DNA from: Sphaerotilus microaerophilus | Lineage (GTDB): Bacteria; Pseudomonadota; Gammaproteobacteria; Burkholderiales; Burkholderiaceae_C | Assembly: GCF_023734135.1 (NCBI RefSeq) | Contig: NZ_AP025730.1 | Span: 4,774,001-4,838,000 of the forward strand | Direction: 5' to 3' | DNA length: 64,000 nucleotides | Shown: positions 1 to 15,400 of the stretch, piece by piece | How the letters are laid out: every line of letters starts with the position of its first letter | Position numbering within the stretch: the stretch's first letter is position 1 | Position numbers and translations under genes: made by a program | The notes under the pieces: model-generated | Databases searched by the model: none | What the model was told of the DNA's origin: nothing | Seen by the model: the letters and a program-made list of their open reading frames with translations, nothing else

Positions 1-571
1 CGCCGCTGGACAGCAGCGACTGTGCCGCGGCCAGGCGCTTGCCCTTGTCGCTGGCGCTGACCAGGATGGTGGCGCGCATGCGCTCCAGCTGCGCCTTCAG
101 GGTGGCATCGGTCTCGGCACCCCAGGCCTTGTCGATCAGAGGCAGCTGGGCTTCCTCCAGCTGCTGCTTGGCCAGCTCGACCAGTGCAGCGCGGCGGGTC
201 TCCACCTGCGGCGACACCAGCCTCAGCGAGCCCAGCGCGGCTTCCAGCGCGCCGCGCATGCGGTTGTTGTTGACCACGTCCTCGGCATCGGCCGGCGCGG
301 TCGCTGCGGTCGAGGTGCCGGCCAGCACCGTCTTGCCGTCCAGCGTGACATAGGCCTTGCCACCGGCCACCTTCACGGCGTCGTCCAGCAGCGCCTGCAC
401 CAGCACCGCCAGGGCGGGGTCGGCCTGCGCGGTGGCCTTGTTGAGCGCCGCGATGCGGTCGTCAGTCTCACCGGAAGCGATCGCCGTCGCTTCCTCGGGT
501 GTCAGGGCTCGGACCACAGGCGTGGCCAGCACGCCCAAAGTCAGCAGCAGAAGCAAGAGGATCCGTCGCAT
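1..571 (-). CDS. urtB: Urea ABC transporter permease UrtB, N-terminal part (truncated by window edge)
   Basis: This is the first 190 residues of an inner-membrane permease subunit of the high-affinity urea ABC transporter. The visible protein starts at an ATG at 569-571 with a hydrophobic leader (MRRILLLLLLTLGVLA) and continues as the soluble, alpha-helical N-terminal extension typical of UrtB. That extension is rich in Ala and Leu and contains conserved-looking stretches such as NNRMRGALEAALGSL and LPLIDKAW. The membrane-spanning LivH-like core lies outside the window. It follows urtA on the same strand after a 141-bp gap, the usual urtA-urtB order. The assignment rests on the leader, the extension and the neighbour. 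Confidence 0.85.
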   Translation of the reverse strand, partial: MRRILLLLLLTLGVLATPVVRALTPEEATAIASGETDDRIAALNKATAQADPALAVLVQALLDDAVKVAGGKAYVTLDGKTVLAGTSTAATAPADAEDVVNNNRMRGALEAALGSLRLVSPQVETRRAALVELAKQQLEEAQLPLIDKAWGAETDATLKAQLERMRATILVSASDKGKRLAAAQSLLSSG

Positions 572-594
572 CGGCAGTGCCTTCGATCAACAAA

Positions 595-712
595 AAACGC
601 GGGCCGGCAACGCCGCCCGCGCCCTCCAGCAGGCGCGGTGGATCCGGCTTCGCCGGTCCACTCGCGTCGCCCCCCTTGAGGGGGGAGCGGCGTCAGCCGC
701 AACGGGGGGTGG
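595..712. repeat. Intergenic palindromic repeat unit between urtA and urtB
   Basis: The gap contains short inverted motifs: CCGGCTTCGCCGG at about 644-656, CCCCCCTTGAGGGGGG at about 670-685 and GGCGTCAGCCG shortly after. This GC-rich composite matches the style of dispersed intergenic repeats common in Burkholderiales genomes. It could form hairpins in the urt mRNA and so reduce permease expression relative to the binding protein; that role is an inference. Only one copy is seen in this window. Confidence 0.5.
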
Positions 713-1990
713 TCACTTCTTCGCGGGAACGTTCTTCTTGCCCTTGTTCTCGGCGATGTAGTCGCTCCACGGGTCGGCCACGACCGGGCCCTTGGTCTTC
801 CACACCACGTTGAACTGGCCGTCGGCCTTGATCTCGCCGATAAACACCGGCTTGTGCAGGTGGTGGTTTTCCTTGTCCATCGTGGAGGTGAAGCCGCCGG
901 GAGCCGGAATGGTCTGGCCGGCCATGGCCGCGATGACCTTGTCGGTGTCGGTGGACTTGGCCTTCTCGACCGCCTTGGCCCACATGTGCAGGCCGATGTA
1001 GGTGGCCTCCATCGGGTCATTGGTCAGGGGCTTGTCCTTGTGGCCGGCAATGCCCTTGGCCTTGGCGTAGTCGCTCCACTGCTTGATGAAGGCCGCGTTG
1101 GTCGGGTTCTTGATCGACATGAAGTAGTTCCACGCCGCCAGGTGGCCCACCAGCGGCTTGGTGTCCACGCCGCGCAGCTCTTCTTCACCCACCGAGAAGG
1201 CCACCACCGGCACGTCGGTCGCCTTCAGGCCCTGGTTGCCCAGTTCCTTGTAGAAGGGCACGTTGGAGTCGCCGTTGATGGTCGAGACCACGGCGGTCTT
1301 CTTGCCCTCGGAAGCGAACTTCTTGATCTTGGCAATGATGCTCTGGTAGTCGGAGTGACCGAAGGGGGTGTACTCCTCCATGATGTCCGACTCGGCCACG
1401 CCCTTGGCCTTCAGGAAGGCGCGCAGGATCTTGTTGGTCGTGCGCGGGTAGACGTAGTCGGTGCCCAGCAGCACGAAGCGCTTGGCGCTGCCGCCGTCCT
1501 TGCTCATCAGGTATTCGACGGCCGGAATCGCTTGCTGGTTGGGCGCCGCACCGGTGTAGAACACGTTCTTGCTGAGCTCTTCACCTTCGTATTGCACGGG
1601 GTAGAACAGCAGCGAGTTCTTCTCTTCAAAGACCGGCAGCACCGACTTGCGGCTCACCGAGGTCCAGCAGCCGAACACGGCGGCCACCTTGTCCTGGTCG
1701 ATCAGCTGCTTGGCCTTCTCGGCGAACAGCGGCCAGTTGGAGGCGGGGTCGACGACGACCGGCTCCAGCTTCTTGCCGAGCACGCCGCCCTTGGCGTTGA
1801 TCTCGTCGATGGTCATCAGCGCGACGTCCTTCAGGACCGTCTCGGAGATGGCCATCGTGCCCGACAGCGAGTGCAGGATGCCGACCTTGATGGTGTCGGC
1901 GGCCTGGGCGAACAGCGGCAGGCTCAGAGCGGCGACGCCAACGGCGACGGCGCTCACCTTGGCAGCGAAGGAACGACGGGTGCTTTGCAT
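713..1990 (-). CDS. urtA: Urea ABC transporter substrate-binding protein UrtA
   Basis: This 425-residue periplasmic receptor captures urea for the UrtBCDE ABC transporter. It has a signal peptide with an RRSF start region and an A-Q-A-A cleavage site near residue 30. The mature protein begins DTIKVGILHSLSGTMAISE, the type I periplasmic-binding (LivK-like) fold signature of UrtA. Motifs such as FGCWTSVSRKSVLPVFEE and FYPVQYEGEE are typical of the family. The start at 1990 is supported by an AGGAG about 10 nt upstream. It is divergent from the hsd operon, and the urease operon lies about 13 kb away, so uptake and hydrolysis of urea are both encoded here. Confidence 0.96.
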   Translation of the reverse strand: MQSTRRSFAAKVSAVAVGVAALSLPLFAQAADTIKVGILHSLSGTMAISETVLKDVALMTIDEINAKGGVLGKKLEPVVVDPASNWPLFAEKAKQLIDQDKVAAVFGCWTSVSRKSVLPVFEEKNSLLFYPVQYEGEELSKNVFYTGAAPNQQAIPAVEYLMSKDGGSAKRFVLLGTDYVYPRTTNKILRAFLKAKGVAESDIMEEYTPFGHSDYQSIIAKIKKFASEGKKTAVVSTINGDSNVPFYKELGNQGLKATDVPVVAFSVGEEELRGVDTKPLVGHLAAWNYFMSIKNPTNAAFIKQWSDYAKAKGIAGHKDKPLTNDPMEATYIGLHMWAKAVEKAKSTDTDKVIAAMAGQTIPAPGGFTSTMDKENHHLHKPVFIGEIKADGQFNVVWKTKGPVVADPWSDYIAENKGKKNVPAKK

Positions 1991-2195
1991 GGACGGGGGC
2001 TCCTGGGTTGGTGACCGGAGCCGGGAGCGCCTTCTTGTTCAAGTGCCGCTCCCGGCATGGCTGCCAGTGTCCGAGCCATGCTGCGCTGCGCAAATACGCC
2101 GAGTGGCGTAGGTGCGGGGGCGCTCCGGCCCGCCGGGCGCCGGCTCAGACATCACAATCACAGGCGCTGTCACGCACCCACGCAACCACGCAACC

Positions 2196-3747
<1,552 letters not shown>

Positions 3748-3758
<11 letters not shown>

Positions 3759-5115
3759 AGCAAAGCCGTTGCTCTTACCGTTGTTCGCCTCTTCAATAAC
3801 CCCGAATTGGTCATGGGAACGCCTAGATGCGATTTCGGATGTTTATGACTGCCCACATTCGACCCCGAAACTGGTCGACGACCTTACAGCACCGTTCGTT
3901 GTGCGTTCACAAGACGTACGGTCTGGCACGTTTCTGATGAACGATGCAGCTCATGTTTCTGCCGATACTTACGCGGAGCGGATTAAGCGCGTTGAACCAC
4001 GCTTCGGGGATTTGGTTTACAGCCGGGAAGGCACCTACTTTGGTATTGCTGCAGAAGTTCCAAAAGGAATAAAGGTTTGCCTTGGGCAGCGCATGGTGTT
4101 GATCAGACCAGACAGCTCAAGAATTGATCATGCTTTTCTTCGCTACTGGCTCAATTCTCCCCAAGTTTTTGGACACATCCACGGCTTTCGCGATGGCACG
4201 GTGGCTGAACGATTGAATTTGCCAGTCATACGCGGTTTGGCGGTAGCCTGCCCGTCACTACCTGAGCAACGTGAAGTCGCAAAAACGCTATCCGCTCTCG
4301 ACGACCGCATCACCCTCCTGCGCGAAACCAACGCCACGCTCGAAGCCATCGCCCAGGCGCTGTTCAAGTCGTGGTTCGTCGATTTCGACCCCGTGCGCGC
4401 CAAGATGGAAGGCCGCACTCCCGAAGGCATGGACGAAGCCACGGCGGCGCAGTTTCCGGATGGGTTCGACGAGTCGGCCCTGGGGAGCCTCCCGAGAGGC
4501 TGGACGCGCTCTAGTCTTGCGGAAGTTTGCGCCTACCTCAATCGCGGGCTGTCGCCCAAATACCTTGAAGAAGGCGGCGTACTGGTGCTCAACCAGAAGT
4601 GCATCCGAGACTTTTCGGTGGACTACACCAAAGGCCGCCGCCATGACACGTCGCAACGCAAGATTGACGGGCGTGAGCTGGTCATAGGCGATGTGTTGGT
4701 GAATTCCACCGGGGTGGGCACGCTGGGCCGCGTCGCGCAGGTTCTCGAACTGCCTGAGCCGGCCATTGTTGACTCCCACGTCACCGTCGTTCGCGCCGGA
4801 AATCGGCTGAGCTGGCCCTATCTCGGTCAATGGCTGGCAAGGGCGCAGCCGGAAATTGAGGCCATGGGAGAAGGCTCGACGGGTCAGACTGAGCTTTCGA
4901 GAACCAAGTTAGGCGTGATGTCGATTTTGGTTCCGCCCCGGGATGTGCTGGCCGCGTTTGACGCGGTAGTTGAACCTCTGAAGGCCCGTGTGGCGCTGAA
5001 TGAGAACAGCGCCAGGAACTTGGCAGCCCTACGCGATACCCTGCTCCCCCGCCTGATTTCCGGCCAACTGCGCCTGCCTGAGGCCATCGAAACAGTGGAG
5101 GCGGCCACCGCATGA
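3748..5115 (+). CDS. hsdS: Type I restriction-modification specificity subunit HsdS
   Basis: This 455-residue protein sets the DNA recognition sequence of the hsd system. It has two target-recognition domains (about residues 15-170 and 245-400). Each is followed by a helical spacer: [19 protein letters not shown] near 170-190, and a C-terminal [20 protein letters not shown]. The first recognition domain (about 3770-4270) is visibly richer in A+T than the rest of the operon, with codons such as AAA, ATT and TTT. That is typical of a recognition domain acquired by recombination. The start codon lies inside the end of hsdM and the stop overlaps the next gene by 4 bp. Confidence 0.94.
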
Positions 5116-6521
5116 TGACCCTCGACACCCTGAACCGCTGGCTGACCGATGCGCCGGAGGATGAGCACCTGGAGTTCAAGGAGGCCAAGCAGCAGTACGA
5201 CACCACCAAGCTGCTGCGCTACTGCGTGGCGCTGGCCAACGAGGGCGGCGGGCATCTGGTGCTGGGGGTGACGGACAAGCGCCCCCGGCGGGTGGTGGGC
5301 ACCCAGGCGTTCCAGAACCGAGGGGAGATCACTGCACGCATCCTGGAAGCGCTGCGCATGCGCGTAGAGGTGCAGGAGCTTATGCACCCGGATGGCCGCG
5401 TGCTGGTGTTTTCCATTCCGCCGCGCCCGGCGGGTACCCCACTGCACCATGAAGGCGCCTACCTGATGCGTGCGGGCGAGGAACTGGTGCCGATGTCGCC
5501 AGACCAGCTCCGGCGCATCTTGGCCGAAGGCGGGCCCGACTGGTTCGAGCAGCCCGCCCGCAGTGGTGCCAGCCCCGATGAGGTGGTGGCGCTGCTCGAT
5601 ACACAGTCGTTCTTCGAGCTGCTGGGGCTGCCCTATCCCACCCATCGTGACGGCGTGTTGGCCCGCTTGGCGCAGGAGCGGCTGGTGCTTGACCAGGCGG
5701 ACGGCTGGTGCATCACCCGCCTGGCGGCCATCCTGCTGGCCAAGCGCCTGGATGCCTTCTCGTCTGAGCTGGCCCGCAAGGCGCCCAGAGTCGTCATCTA
5801 CGAAGGCATCAACAAGCTGACCACCCGTGAGGACAAGCCCGGCGTGCGAGGCTATGCGGTGGGCTTCGAGAGCCTGGTGGACTTCGTGCATTCATCGGCG
5901 CCGCTCAACCGCTTTGTGGAGCAGGTGGTGCGCGAGGAGGTCAAGATGTTCCCCCGCCAGGCCATCCGTGAGCTGGTGGCCAACGCCTTGGTGCACCAGG
6001 ATTTCGAGGCCAGTGGGCAGTCGGTCATGGTCGAGATGTATACCGACCGCCTGGAAGTTTCCAATCCTGGCCAGCCGCCCATCAAGGTGGAGCGGTTCAT
6101 TGACGAGTTCCGCTCACGCAACGAGCGCCTGGCCGAACTGATGCGGCGCATGGGCCTGTGCGAGGAGAAGGGCAGCGGCATCGACAAGGTGGTTCACTTG
6201 GCCGAGGTGTATCAGCTGCCTGCGCCTGACTTCCGCGTCAGCGAGACACGCACGACGGCCGTGCTGTTCGCCCATCAGGACTTCGCCGACATGAGCAAGC
6301 CCGACCGCATTCGTGCCTGTTACCAGCACTGTGCGCTCAAGTACGTCAGCAACGAGCGCATGTCCAACCAGAGCCTGCGTGAGCGCTTCAGGTTGCCCGA
6401 GTCGAAGACTGCCACCGCGTCGCAGGTGATAGGCGCGACCAAGGATGCCGGCCTCATCAAGGCCGACGAATCCGACACCACATCCACGCGTTACGCCCGC
6501 TACTTGCCCTTCTGGGCGTAG
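5112..6521 (+). CDS. AlbA_2 (Schlafen-like) domain and HATPase-type protein between hsdS and hsdR
   Basis: This 469-residue protein is of the RecG-like/'putative DNA-binding' family often encoded inside type I R-M operons. The N-terminus has the AlbA_2 motif (EHLEFKEAK, then ANEGGGHLVLGV; residues about 17-60). The middle resembles a helical linker. Near residue 278 comes FPRQAIRELVANALVHQDF with VEMYTDRLEVSNPG, the HATPase_c_4 signature. A winged-helix-like tail follows. Its role in restriction is not established; it may bind nucleic acid or modulate the system. Translation is coupled to hsdS by an ATGA overlap. ATG codons at 5112 and 5115 are both possible starts. Confidence 0.85.
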   Translation: MMTLDTLNRWLTDAPEDEHLEFKEAKQQYDTTKLLRYCVALANEGGGHLVLGVTDKRPRRVVGTQAFQNRGEITARILEALRMRVEVQELMHPDGRVLVFSIPPRPAGTPLHHEGAYLMRAGEELVPMSPDQLRRILAEGGPDWFEQPARSGASPDEVVALLDTQSFFELLGLPYPTHRDGVLARLAQERLVLDQADGWCITRLAAILLAKRLDAFSSELARKAPRVVIYEGINKLTTREDKPGVRGYAVGFESLVDFVHSSAPLNRFVEQVVREEVKMFPRQAIRELVANALVHQDFEASGQSVMVEMYTDRLEVSNPGQPPIKVERFIDEFRSRNERLAELMRRMGLCEEKGSGIDKVVHLAEVYQLPAPDFRVSETRTTAVLFAHQDFADMSKPDRIRACYQHCALKYVSNERMSNQSLRERFRLPESKTATASQVIGATKDAGLIKADESDTTSTRYARYLPFWA

Positions 6522-6771
6522 GTAAGCAGTGCTTAAACGCAAACCTTCAGGGGCTACCAAATTCCATGGAAACCTTTTAAAATCAAGCACTTAGGTGCTT
6601 TATCGCTAGGCATCGGCAGGCGGCCGCGGTGCAGCCCGGGACCAGAAAGCGAAAAGCCCCGATGACCCCACCGAGGCTGTAGCGCCGACCGGGAACCCCC
6701 AATCCACTTAGCCCACCAGTGTAGTCAAGCTGGAAGGGGAGCAAACAGAAAAAGCACAGGGCAGGGAGTCC
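6522..6771. other. Intergenic region before hsdR, no gene seen
   Basis: These 250 bp contain no plausible ORF with coding character. The first part (about 6540-6600) is less G+C-rich than the surrounding genes and may hold the hsdR promoter. That would allow hsdR to be expressed separately from hsdMS, but no convincing -35/-10 pair was identified. Confidence 0.4.
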
Positions 6772-9700
6772 ATGACCGAAGACCAACTCGAACAAGAAGC
6801 GCTGGGCTGGATGGCCGAGCTGGGCTACGCGGTGCACGCGGGCCCGGACATCGCCCACGACGGCAGCAACCCGCAGCGGGCCAGCTATCGGCAGGTGGTG
6901 CTGCCCTTGCGCCTGCGCGAGGCCATCCAGCGCTTGAACCACGACATCCCAACTGCCGCCCGCGAAGACGCGCTGCAGCGGGTGCAAGACCTTGGCATCC
7001 CGGCCTTGCTGTCGGCCAATCGGGCGCTTCACAAGCTGCTGGTGGGCGGCGTGCCGGTGCAGTACCAACGGGGCGGCGAAACGGTGGGCGACTTCGTGCG
7101 CCTGGTGGACTGGGCGGCGCCCGTACCTGGGCAAGGTGGCAACGAGTTCTGGGCGGTCAACCAGTTCACCATCAAAGGGCCGCACCACACGCGCCGGCCG
7201 GACATCGTTTTGTTCGTCAACGGCCTGCCGCTGGTGCTCATCGAGCTGAAGAACCCGGCCGACCTCAACGCCGACATCTGGAAGGCCTACGACCAGATTC
7301 AGACCTACAAGGCGCAGGTGCCGGACGTGTTCCAGTACAACGAGTTGCTGGTCATCTCGGACGGCACCGACGCGCGCATGGGGTCGCTCTCGGCCAACGC
7401 CGAGCGCTTCCAGCAGTGGCGCACCATCGACGGCGTGAACCTGGACCCGCTGGGCACGTTCGACGAGTTGCAGACCCTGGTGCGTGGTGTGCTCGACCCG
7501 AAGGTGCTGCTGGACTACCTGCGCTTCTTCGTCCTGTTCGAGGACGACGGCAACCTGGTCAAGAAGGTGGCGGGCTACCACCAGTTCCACGCGGTGCGCG
7601 CGGCCATCGGGCATGTGGTGGCTGCCTCACGTCCCGACAGTGCCGCCAACCTGCGCGGCAAGGGTGGCGTGGTCTGGCACACACAGGGCAGCGGCAAGAG
7701 CATCACGATGACCTGCTTCGCGGCGCGCGTGATGCAGGAGCCGGCGATGGCCAACCCGACCCTCGTCGTCATCACCGACCGCAATGACCTGGACGGCCAG
7801 CTCTTCGGTGTGTTCAGCCTGGCGCAGGACCTGCTGCGCGAACAGCCGGTGCAGGCCACCACCCGGCAGGAGCTGCGGCGCCTGCTGGGCAACCGGCCCT
7901 CGGGCGGCATCGTGTTCGCCACCATCCAGAAGTTCATGCCCGGCGAGGACGAGGACCTGTTCCCGGTGCTCAGCCAGCGGCACAACATCGTCGTCATCGC
8001 CGACGAGGCGCACCGCACGCAATACGGCTTCGAGGCCAGGCTCAAGACCCGCAAGGTGAAGTCCGTGGGGAAGGCCGTGGGGAAGGCCGCTCCCCCAGCG
8101 GCGCTGAGCACAGGCGGTGGCGCTCAGACCTTGACCGCTGAACTGGTGCCGGCCGAGTACAAGACCAGCGACCAGGTCGCGTATGTGGCCGGTTATGCCC
8201 AGCACCTGCGCGACGCCCTGCCCAACGCCACCTTCGTGGCCTTCACCGGCACGCCGGTCAGCAGCACCGACCGAGACACCCGCGCGGTGTTTGGCGACTA
8301 CATCCATGTCTACGACATGCAGCAGGCCAAGGAGGATCGGGCCACGGTCGCCATTTACTACGAGTCCCGCCTGGCCAAGCTGAAGCTGAAGGAGGAGGAC
8401 CTGCCCCTCATCGACGACGAGGTGGACGAGCTGGCCGAGGACGAAGAGGAAGGCACGCAGGCCAGGCTCAAGTCGCGCTGGGCGGCCTTGGAGAAGGTGG
8501 TCGGCGCCGAACCGCGCGTGGCCAGCGTGGCGGCCGACCTGGTGGCCCATTTCGAAGAACGCAACCGGGCGCAGGACGGCAAGGCCATGGTCGTGACCAT
8601 GAGCCGCGACATCTGCGTCCACCTCTACAACGAAATCATCAAGCTGCGCCCCGACTGGCACAGCGACGACCCCGAGCAAGGGGCCCTCAAGATCATCATG
8701 ACCGGCAGCGCCAGTGACCGGGCGCTGCTGCGGCCGCACATCTACAGCAGCCAGGTCAAGAAGCGGCTGGAGAAGCGCTTCAAGGACCCCGCCGACCCGC
8801 TCAAGCTGGTCATCGTGCGCGACATGTGGCTGACCGGCTTCGACGCCCCCTGCGTGCACACCATGTACGTCGACAAGCCCATGAGGGGCCACAACCTGAT
8901 GCAGGCCATCGCCCGCGTCAACCGGGTGTTCAAGGACAAGCAGGGCGGCCTGGTGGTGGACTACATCGGCATCGGCAACGAGCTGAAGGCCGCCATGAAG
9001 GAGTACACCGCCAGCCAGGGCCGTGGCCGGCCGACGGTGGACGCGCACGAGGCGCTGTCGGTGCTGCTCGAAAAGCTCGACGTGCTGCGGGCCATGCTGC
9101 ACGGCTGCGACTACAGCGGTTTCAAGACCGGGGGGCACCGGACACTGGCCGGTGCAGCGAATCACGTCCTGGGCCTGGACTCGGGCGTGAGGGCCGACGG
9201 CAAGGACCCGAGTGGAAAGGGACAGCGCGACGGCAAGAGGCGCTTCGCCGACAGCACGCTGGCCCTGGGCAAGGCCTTCAGCCTGTGCTGCACGCTCGAC
9301 GAGGCCCGGGCGGTCCGCGATGAGGTGGCCTTCATGCAGGCGGTGAAGGTCGTCCTGACCAAGCGCGACCTCAGCCAGCAGAAGAAGACCGACGAGGCCC
9401 GCGACGCTGCCATCCGGCAGATCATCAATCAAGCGGTGGTGAGTGAGGCGGTGGTGGACATCTTCGATGCCGTGGGGCTCGACAAGCCCGACATCGGCCT
9501 GCTCGACGAGGAGTTCCTGTCGCAGGTGAAGAACCTGCCCGAGAAGAACCTGGCGGTGGAGCTGCTGGAACGCCTGCTCGAAGGCGAAATCAGAGCCAAG
9601 TTCGCCACCAACGTGGTGCAGCAGAAGAAATTCTCCGACCTGCTGGCCAGCGTCATCACCCGCTACCAGAACCGCAGCATCGAGACCGCGCAGGTGATGG

Positions 9701-10044
9701 AAGAGCTGGTGGAGATGGCGCGCAAGTTCAGGGCCGCTGCCAACCGGGGCGAGCAGCTGGGCCTGTCAGACGACGAGGTGAAGTTCTACGACGCCCTGGC
9801 CAACAACGAGTCGGCCGTGCGCGAACTGAGCGACGAGACGCTCAAGAAGATTGCCCACGAGCTGACCGAAAACCTGCGCAAGAACATCAGCGTGGACTGG
9901 GCCCAGCGCGAAAGCGTGCGCGCCACGCTGCGCTTGATGGTCAAGCGCATCCTGCGCAAGTACAAGTACCCGCCCGACCTGGCTGAAGAGGCCGTCGAGC
10001 TGGTGTTGCAGCAGGTGGAGACGCTGGGCGAGGCCTGGGCCTGA
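6772..10044 (+). CDS. hsdR: Type I restriction endonuclease subunit HsdR
   Basis: This 1090-residue motor and nuclease subunit cleaves unmethylated DNA after ATP-driven translocation. The N-terminal PD-(D/E)xK nuclease has RRPDIVLF with Asp144 and IELK with Glu158 and Lys160. The helicase motor follows with a Walker A loop around Gly306-Ser310 (QGSGKS) and DEAH at 411-414. SF2 motif VI appears as [10 protein letters not shown], and a helical C-terminal domain follows. A small insertion after the DEAH region includes two copies of a 12-bp unit GTGGGGAAGGCC (8065-8088, giving VGKAVGKA). It is separated from the AlbA_2 gene by 250 bp. All motor and nuclease motifs are intact, so the system looks functional. 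Confidence 0.96.
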   Translation: MTEDQLEQEALGWMAELGYAVHAGPDIAHDGSNPQRASYRQVVLPLRLREAIQRLNHDIPTAAREDALQRVQDLGIPALLSANRALHKLLVGGVPVQYQRGGETVGDFVRLVDWAAPVPGQGGNEFWAVNQFTIKGPHHTRRPDIVLFVNGLPLVLIELKNPADLNADIWKAYDQIQTYKAQVPDVFQYNELLVISDGTDARMGSLSANAERFQQWRTIDGVNLDPLGTFDELQTLVRGVLDPKVLLDYLRFFVLFEDDGNLVKKVAGYHQFHAVRAAIGHVVAASRPDSAANLRGKGGVVWHTQGSGKSITMTCFAARVMQEPAMANPTLVVITDRNDLDGQLFGVFSLAQDLLREQPVQATTRQELRRLLGNRPSGGIVFATIQKFMPGEDEDLFPVLSQRHNIVVIADEAHRTQYGFEARLKTRKVKSVGKAVGKAAPPAALSTGGGAQTLTAELVPAEYKTSDQVAYVAGYAQHLRDALPNATFVAFTGTPVSSTDRDTRAVFGDYIHVYDMQQAKEDRATVAIYYESRLAKLKLKEEDLPLIDDEVDELAEDEEEGTQARLKSRWAALEKVVGAEPRVASVAADLVAHFEERNRAQDGKAMVVTMSRDICVHLYNEIIKLRPDWHSDDPEQGALKIIMTGSASDRALLRPHIYSSQVKKRLEKRFKDPADPLKLVIVRDMWLTGFDAPCVHTMYVDKPMRGHNLMQAIARVNRVFKDKQGGLVVDYIGIGNELKAAMKEYTASQGRGRPTVDAHEALSVLLEKLDVLRAMLHGCDYSGFKTGGHRTLAGAANHVLGLDSGVRADGKDPSGKGQRDGKRRFADSTLALGKAFSLCCTLDEARAVRDEVAFMQAVKVVLTKRDLSQQKKTDEARDAAIRQIINQAVVSEAVVDIFDAVGLDKPDIGLLDEEFLSQVKNLPEKNLAVELLERLLEGEIRAKFATNVVQQKKFSDLLASVITRYQNRSIETAQVMEELVEMARKFRAAANRGEQLGLSDDEVKFYDALANNESAVRELSDETLKKIAHELTENLRKNISVDWAQRESVRATLRLMVKRILRKYKYPPDLAEEAVELVLQQVETLGEAWA

Positions 10045-10225
10045 GCGTGGACCGCGCTTCGACTGAAGCGGCGAAGAGGGGGTACACCGGCCCGCTGGAC
10101 CTGCCCCTGAGCGCCATCTCGAAGCCCGGCACCCTGCTCAAGCCGGCGGTGCGGCGCTTCATCGCCTGCCTGCACCGGGCGGCGCACCAGGTGTCGAGGG
10201 GGCAGGGGGACGCTGGTACCGGCGG

Positions 10226-11209
10226 TCACCGCCCCGGCGCCAGCTCCCTGACCCGGCTGATCGCCAGCGACGCCGCCGCCGTGCGCGTCTCGACGCCCAG
10301 TTTGGCGTGGACGTGCTCCAGGTGCTTCTTCACCGTCGCGGGGCTGGAGCCGAGGATGTCGCCGATGTCGCGGTTGGTCTTGCCCTTGCACACCCAGTAG
10401 AGCACCTCGGCCTCTCGGGTGGTGAGGGCGAAGGCGAGCATCAGCGCCTCGGTCACGGCGCCGTCGTCGGCCTCGCGCATCACCAGCAGCCATTCGCCCT
10501 CGCCGGTGGCCTCGTGCAGGGTGAAGCGCAGGCGGCGCCCGGCGGCGTCGAGTTCCACCGACGGAGCCGGTGCGACCGGGCCGTCCACGTTGCCGAGCCG
10601 GCCGGCCTCGCGCTGCAGCCAGGCCAGCAGCGCCACGGGGGCACGCCGGCCGTCGCTGTCGAAGTGGCGGGCCAGCAGCTGGCGCGCCAGCGCGGTCTGC
10701 CAGACCAGCCGGCCGTCGATCAGCCGCACCACCAGCGTGGCATGGCCGAAGGCGTCCAGCGCGTTGCGGGCCTGGCGCTGCTCGCGCGCGGTGTGGGTGT
10801 GCGCGGCGATGCGCGCCAGCACCTCGGGCACGCGGATGGGCTTGGTGACGTAGTCGCAGCCACCGGCGGCAAAGGCGGCGACGACGTGCTCGGTGTCGGT
10901 CAGCCCGGTCATGAAGACGATCGGGATGGCGGCGGTGGCCGGCTCGGCCTTGAGGTGGCGCGCCACCTCGAAGCCGTCCATGCCGGGCATCACGGCGTCG
11001 AGCAGCACGATGTCGGGGTGGGCCTGCACGGCGCGGGCCAGCGCGGTCGGGCCGTCCAGCGCCACCAGCACGGTGTAGCCGGCCTCGTCGAGGGCGTCGT
11101 GCAGCACGGCGAGGTTGTCGGGCACGTCGTCGACGATCAGCACGACCTCGCCCGCGCTGCGGTCCAGGGTCGGCGGGGCGTTCACAGCGGCGCTCGCGGA
11201 GTCGTTCAT
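10226..11209 (-). CDS. LuxR-family response regulator
   Basis: This 327-residue cytoplasmic regulator has an N-terminal receiver domain and a C-terminal LuxR helix-turn-helix. The acidic pair is in LIVDDVPDN (residues 24-32), the phosphoacceptor is Asp71 in DIVLLDAVMPGMDG, and the switch Lys is in YVTKPIRVPE. The DNA-binding domain is LTTREAEVLYWVCKGKTNRDIG with TVKKHLEHVHAKLGV. The middle (about 145-250) is a less conserved PAS-like linker. It lies 64 bp downstream of the hybrid kinase gene on the same strand and is the likely output of that kinase. Given the divergent urease operon, control of urea use is a plausible but unproven role. Confidence 0.9.
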   Translation of the reverse strand: MNDSASAAVNAPPTLDRSAGEVVLIVDDVPDNLAVLHDALDEAGYTVLVALDGPTALARAVQAHPDIVLLDAVMPGMDGFEVARHLKAEPATAAIPIVFMTGLTDTEHVVAAFAAGGCDYVTKPIRVPEVLARIAAHTHTAREQRQARNALDAFGHATLVVRLIDGRLVWQTALARQLLARHFDSDGRRAPVALLAWLQREAGRLGNVDGPVAPAPSVELDAAGRRLRFTLHEATGEGEWLLVMREADDGAVTEALMLAFALTTREAEVLYWVCKGKTNRDIGDILGSSPATVKKHLEHVHAKLGVETRTAAASLAISRVRELAPGR

Positions 11210-11228
11210 GGGGTCTTGGTCGCAGTGT

Positions 11229-11273
11229 CGGTGTCAGGCGGTGTCAGACGGTGTCAGGCGGTGTCAGGCGGTG

Positions 11274-11293
<20 letters not shown>
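11229..11293. repeat. 10-bp tandem repeat (GTGTCAGGCG)n at the 3' end of the hybrid kinase gene
   Basis: Six consecutive 10-bp units of GTGTCAGGCG (one with a G-to-A change) run from 11231 to 11290. They span the stop codon of the minus-strand kinase gene and the gap to the response-regulator gene. On the coding strand each unit contains a TGA, and the period is not divisible by three. Gain or loss of a unit would therefore change the kinase's last residues but always meet a stop within about 30 bp. Confidence 0.9.
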
Positions 11294-14948
<3,655 letters not shown>

Positions 14949-15029
14949 CGCGCCGGGCCGCACGCACGATGCGCGCCAACCGGCCAGGTCCGGCAGGGTC
15001 TGGCACTGTTCCTGCACACCCGCTGGCCC

Positions 15030-15107
15030 ATGGAACTCACTCCCCGAGGTCAGCCGCAGGCTGCTCGGGCTGACCAACATGCGTCGAGCGTAGCGAGATG
15101 GAACTGA
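15030..15107 (+). promoter_or_regulatory. Duplicated ureA start forming an upstream overlapping ORF
   Basis: The 19 bases at 15030-15048 (ATGGAACTCACTCCCCGAG) match the first 19 bases of ureA at 15098-15116 with one mismatch. The upstream copy opens a 25-codon frame beginning MELTPR and ends at a TGA at 15105-15107, inside the start of ureA in another frame. Ribosomes finishing the short ORF would end 10 bp into ureA, which could couple or damp ureA translation. The duplication is directly visible; the regulatory role is inferred. Confidence 0.45.
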
Positions 15108-15400
15108 CTCCCCGAGAAAAGGACAAGCTGCTGATCTTCACCGCTGCGCTGCTGGCCGAACGCCGGCGCGCCCGCGGGCTGAAGCTCAACTACCCCGAGG
15201 CGGTGGCGCTGATCAGCGCCGCGATCATGGAGGGCGCCCGCGACGGCCGCAGCGTGGCCGAGCTGATGGGCGAGGGCCAGCACGTGCTGACGCGCGCCGA
15301 CGTGATGGAGGGCGTGGCCGAGATGATCCCGGAGATCCAGGTGGAGGCCAACTTCCCCGACGGCACCAAGCTGGTGACCGTGCACCAACCCATCGCCTGA
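15098..15400 (+). CDS. ureA: Urease subunit gamma UreA
   Basis: This 100-residue protein is the small structural subunit of nickel urease. It begins [23 protein letters not shown] and contains [21 protein letters not shown] and [18 protein letters not shown], all standard for UreA. Its length is the family norm. It is the first gene of the urease operon and is divergent from the hybrid kinase, with 149 bp between the two starts. No strong Shine-Dalgarno sequence is seen before its ATG. That fits dependence on the upstream overlapping ORF or on leaderless-like initiation. Confidence 0.97.
   Translation: MELTPREKDKLLIFTAALLAERRRARGLKLNYPEAVALISAAIMEGARDGRSVAELMGEGQHVLTRADVMEGVAEMIPEIQVEANFPDGTKLVTVHQPIA

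Noticed and set aside
10047..10400. Possible 117-codon ORF starting with GTG right after hsdR
   Set aside because: The first 60 residues look mildly protein-like, but the frame then runs antisense into the response-regulator gene and shows no motif; it could be a small remnant but support is weak.
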